Positions 60,214 to 62,989 of a stretch of 62,989 nucleotides of DNA are shown here, piece after piece. Each line of letters begins with the position of its first letter. The stretch's first letter is position 1. Both the position numbers and the translations under genes were made by a program. The stretch lies in NCBI GenBank assembly GCA_902595745.1, contig CACJRE010000003.1:1-62989 (forward strand), written 5' to 3'. This stretch comes from an uncultured Pelagibacteraceae bacterium (GTDB taxonomy: Bacteria; Pseudomonadota; Alphaproteobacteria; Pelagibacterales; Pelagibacteraceae). Below the pieces are notes generated by a model. It worked only from the letters and a program-made list of their open reading frames with translations, was not told the origin of the DNA and did no database searches.

Positions 60214-62989
60214 TTAAAAATTTTCTCTCCAACTATTTCTAAAATTGTTAACCCCGCTGCTTAGTGACTCTATAACTACAAGGTCGTCTTTGTTTGGGTT
60301 TTCTGATTGTTCAGTAATATTAGCATAAATTTTTGATCCATGAATCACTAATTTAGATAAAACCCCTGTTCCAACAAAATAACATTCTTCGCTTTTATGA
60401 TTATTTGGATTACCAGGGAACCTGCTTGAAATATTCGTTCCACATTCTGCATCAGCTGCACATATGTATGCATCACCTGAGCCACAAGATAAATTATTTT
60501 TACTAGTTGGCTTATAGATTGGATAGTAGACAATATTATCTGAAAGGGTTGGTTCTGCTACAACCTTTTTTCGATCAGTTAATTTAATGTACCATCCAAG
60601 GTCTGCATTTTCAGGGCAGTTTGCACCGGTACTATCAGTTGTGGTATCTTTACAATTTGTAAGATTATCTGCTGTTATCGCATCTTTAACTTTACCAAAG
60701 TAAGGAAAGTGCACATCTTTAATTCCAAACATTAAATTATCAACCGATGAAGGGTTAACCATTACATCATTAAGATTTAAATAATCTCCTGTTCCTCCAT
60801 ATAACCAAAGTTTATTATATCTAGCACCAATTCCAGCTTCTAATGAATGATACATAAACCGGTTATTAAATAATCTGTTAGCTTCAATATTAATTAAAGT
60901 AGTTTGATCATATAAATCAAGAAAAAAAGGTTTGGGTTTAAGAGTATTATCCGTTGGATCATATTCATAATCAAATTCCATATTCGTTAAATTAATTTTA
61001 GTAATTTTACCTTCGAGATCTGATAAATAAACTAGAGCACCCGTATATTCAGCTGCACCAGAATTTCTTGCTTTAACTACTACAGGTGTTGATGGCAATG
61101 AGTTGACAATATCATTAGGAACGTCTTCTATGTCTATTCTTTTTTTTACTTTTCCTGTCAACCAGTCAATTATATAAACATTAGATCCAATTTTTGGATA
61201 TGGATAACCATAACCACCAGACATGACTGCAACATATTCATCATCTAGAATATCTTTGTCTCCACGACCATTATTAGGCATCCTAACTACTCTAGGAGAT
61301 GACCAAGTTTCACCTAAATATCGGTAATCAAAATCTTCTCCTCCTGATGCTATTTCTCCAATTTGGATTATACTGATAGTAGAATTTGGAACAGGACTTG
61401 GTCTAGTTTCCCCTAATGTATCAAAAAGATAATCTTTAGAAAAAGTAAGGATTGTGTTGCCATTTAAATTTTGAAGACTTGTAGTTGCTGTAACATCTAT
61501 CCCATCTGCTATGATTGTAAGATTTGATTTGCTAATTGTTTGACCAATTAAAGTCCATTTTTTTCCTTTATAACAAGAAGTTGTACCTGTGCTATCACAT
61601 GTAGAAAGCGTACCGCTTTCTTTATTAATGAGTGCATCATTACTTTCTTTAAAATCAATTATAGAAGCTCTATTTGAATTGTATGAAAATTCTGAAATAG
61701 TTCCATCTTCTGAGGCATGAAAAATTTTTTGTGCTACTGGATCATTTAATACAGAATAAATGTGATAAGGTTTAAATGGATTAGTGACATCCAGTAAGGT
61801 AAATCCTGCGCCACCTCTTCCATATGTAACCATTAACAATGTAAACCAATCAGTTCTTTTTAAAACTGGATGATAAAAATAGGTATCATGAACCGTAATT
61901 GAGCCATCAAGTAAAAATAATGGATTTGATCCTCCGCCATCATCTTGATTATAATTTGGATTAATCATTTTTGGCATTTTAGGAATTACCAATGGAGGAA
62001 CAAACCCCCATAACTCTTCACCTGTGTCTGTTGCAAATGCATGTAAAATTCCATTATTAGCTGCAGCATAAATCACCTCTCTTCTTGGTGTATTATTGTC
62101 AGCCCAAGCTGAATAATTATTTTTGGCTCTAAAATATCCTTCCTCATTTATTTTTTCGGAAGATCTTCTTGCTGAGGGAACACCAACGGTTACAAGTTGT
62201 GAATTATAAATATCTGCAATATAACCCTTAAAAGATCCTCCACTTTTAGTTTTTTCTTCAATAGTTCTATACTCATCTAAATTACAATCCCCGTCGTAAT
62301 CAAAATAGTCTTCCCCTCTAATAAAGTTTATTAAACCTTTATCTTCATCATTGTTAGTGCCATCTCTTACTAAATAATTATTTTTACATCTTAATAAATT
62401 TTCACGACCAGCTGATACACTAAGCTTGCTATGGTATTCTGGTATTTGATTGCCAGTTTTTTCAAACAACCCTCTAATTTCAGAGACATTGTTAACATTA
62501 AAATTATTCCAATTAGATTGATAATCCGCACCAGGTAATGCAGTCCAAATTTTTCTATCATCAGGATTTTTCATTTGTTTTGCAGCATTCCATTTAAAAC
62601 CATCCCCAGTGGTTGTTGTTCCGCTATACGCTTCACCATCTGAGGCTAATTCTGTCTTTATAATAGTTCCCCACCACTCTTTGGTATTTCTGTTTTGGAA
62701 TTTTGCCTGATATAATTCACCTTCTGACAATACTTCAGCTGATATTGAAGGAGCTGAGTAGGCAACTGTTTTTGATATAATTTCTCTTACAATTTGATTT
62801 GTAACATCTTTTAAATCTTCTGGAGTTTGAGCTACAAAAAATCCTTTTTTATCTGGTCCTTCAGTACCCCCTGCCTCTGCAATATCTCTAAATCTTTTCT
62901 CTACTGTGGATTTTCCAACAACATCACTTCCATAGCCAACCGAATAAGTTATGATTTTTTTTGGTGAATTAAAAAGACCTTTAATTTTT
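60214..62989 (-). CDS. Second PilY1-like protein, tandem paralogue (5' partial)
   Basis: The frame stays open to the window edge; an internal TTG at 62730 is not the start, because the 86 upstream codons read as good homology (SVGYGSDV, PEDLKDVTNQIV, VAYSAPSIS) to the complete copy. About 925 residues are visible, matching residues about 600-1482 of the neighbouring protein: end of the VWA region, QNRNTKEWWGTIIKTEL, acidic YFDYDGDCNL, then the propeller with NNGILHAFATDTGEELWGFV, and C-terminus SWRENF. The N-terminus, signal peptide and MIDAS DxSxS lie outside. The genes are separated by 98 bp of A/T-rich DNA and may form one transcript. Confidence 0.87.
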   Translation of the reverse strand, partial: KIKGLFNSPKKIITYSVGYGSDVVGKSTVEKRFRDIAEAGGTEGPDKKGFFVAQTPEDLKDVTNQIVREIISKTVAYSAPSISAEVLSEGELYQAKFQNRNTKEWWGTIIKTELASDGEAYSGTTTTGDGFKWNAAKQMKNPDDRKIWTALPGADYQSNWNNFNVNNVSEIRGLFEKTGNQIPEYHSKLSVSAGRENLLRCKNNYLVRDGTNNDEDKGLINFIRGEDYFDYDGDCNLDEYRTIEEKTKSGGSFKGYIADIYNSQLVTVGVPSARRSSEKINEEGYFRAKNNYSAWADNNTPRREVIYAAANNGILHAFATDTGEELWGFVPPLVIPKMPKMINPNYNQDDGGGSNPLFLLDGSITVHDTYFYHPVLKRTDWFTLLMVTYGRGGAGFTLLDVTNPFKPYHIYSVLNDPVAQKIFHASEDGTISEFSYNSNRASIIDFKESNDALINKESGTLSTCDSTGTTSCYKGKKWTLIGQTISKSNLTIIADGIDVTATTSLQNLNGNTILTFSKDYLFDTLGETRPSPVPNSTISIIQIGEIASGGEDFDYRYLGETWSSPRVVRMPNNGRGDKDILDDEYVAVMSGGYGYPYPKIGSNVYIIDWLTGKVKKRIDIEDVPNDIVNSLPSTPVVVKARNSGAAEYTGALVYLSDLEGKITKINLTNMEFDYEYDPTDNTLKPKPFFLDLYDQTTLINIEANRLFNNRFMYHSLEAGIGARYNKLWLYGGTGDYLNLNDVMVNPSSVDNLMFGIKDVHFPYFGKVKDAITADNLTNCKDTTTDSTGANCPENADLGWYIKLTDRKKVVAEPTLSDNIVYYPIYKPTSKNNLSCGSGDAYICAADAECGTNISSRFPGNPNNHKSEECYFVGTGVLSKLVIHGSKIYANITEQSENPNKDDLVVIESLSSGVNNFRNSWRENF

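Noticed and set aside
62728..62730. TTG start for the second PilY1-like gene
   Set aside because: The frame continues upstream to the window edge with clear homology to the complete copy, so this is an internal codon.

Overview
The window reads as a chromosomal segment of a SAR11-type alphaproteobacterium (Candidatus Pelagibacter or a close relative). The grounds are strong AT richness with A/T-ending codons, very lysine/asparagine/isoleucine-rich proteins, almost no spacer DNA, several gene overlaps of 1-41 bp, an alphaproteobacterial circularly permuted tmRNA, a sigma-32 gene and alphaproteobacterial neighbourhoods such as xseB-ispA-dxs and hflK-hflC-degP. No phage, transposase, IS element, CRISPR array or foreign island was seen. 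The taxon call is inference; no 16S or database search was available.

Layout. (1) 1-5.4 kb: the 3' end of a RuvC-like nuclease, then tolQ-tolR-tolA-tolB-pal, a strong terminator, and cpoB. (2) 5.4-12.9 kb, plus strand: tilS, ftsH, folP, glmM, thiD, purA. (3) 12.9-17.3 kb: mostly minus strand, with rpoH, rluD, a two-gene ABC-2 exporter and sua5/tsaC; a tRNA-Arg(UCG) lies between rluD and the exporter. (4) 17.3-23.1 kb: xseB-ispA-dxs (isoprenoid precursors), aroC, pdxH and a long-chain polyprenyl diphosphate synthase. (5) 23.2-29.6 kb: an S49 peptidase, glyQ-glyS and pyruvate phosphate dikinase. (6) 29.6-31.7 kb: a minus-strand permuted tmRNA, thyX, and an Mrp-type P-loop ATPase. (7) 31.8-36.3 kb: hflK-hflC, a small DUF2065-like membrane protein, degP, miaA. 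(8) 36.3-45 kb: ilvI-ilvH-ilvC, then a peptide-type ABC importer (binding protein, two permeases, one fused double ATPase). (9) 45-53.4 kb: leuA running straight into mreB-mreC-mreD-mrdA-rodA (cell shape), then a D-amino-acid-dehydrogenase-like oxidoreductase. (10) 53.4-63 kb: a GAF+PP2C (RsbU-like) phosphatase, a prepilin peptidase, and two tandem giant PilY1/PilC-like secreted proteins, the second cut by the window edge.

Most of the window is housekeeping: envelope integrity (Tol-Pal, MreBCD/PBP2/RodA), membrane proteolysis (FtsH, HflKC, DegP, S49 peptidase), translation support (TilS, MiaA, RluD, Sua5, GlyRS, tmRNA) and branched-chain amino acid synthesis (ilvIHC, leuA). The most distinctive part is the right end. 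There a type IV pilus maturation peptidase faces two paralogous PilY1-like proteins. The complete one has a VWA domain whose first strand is separated from the rest by about 430 residues. The second item worth checking is the tmRNA, whose excised intervening segment appears to be only 11 nt. Several starts also have core-promoter-like sequences so close that leaderless or near-leaderless transcripts are plausible.
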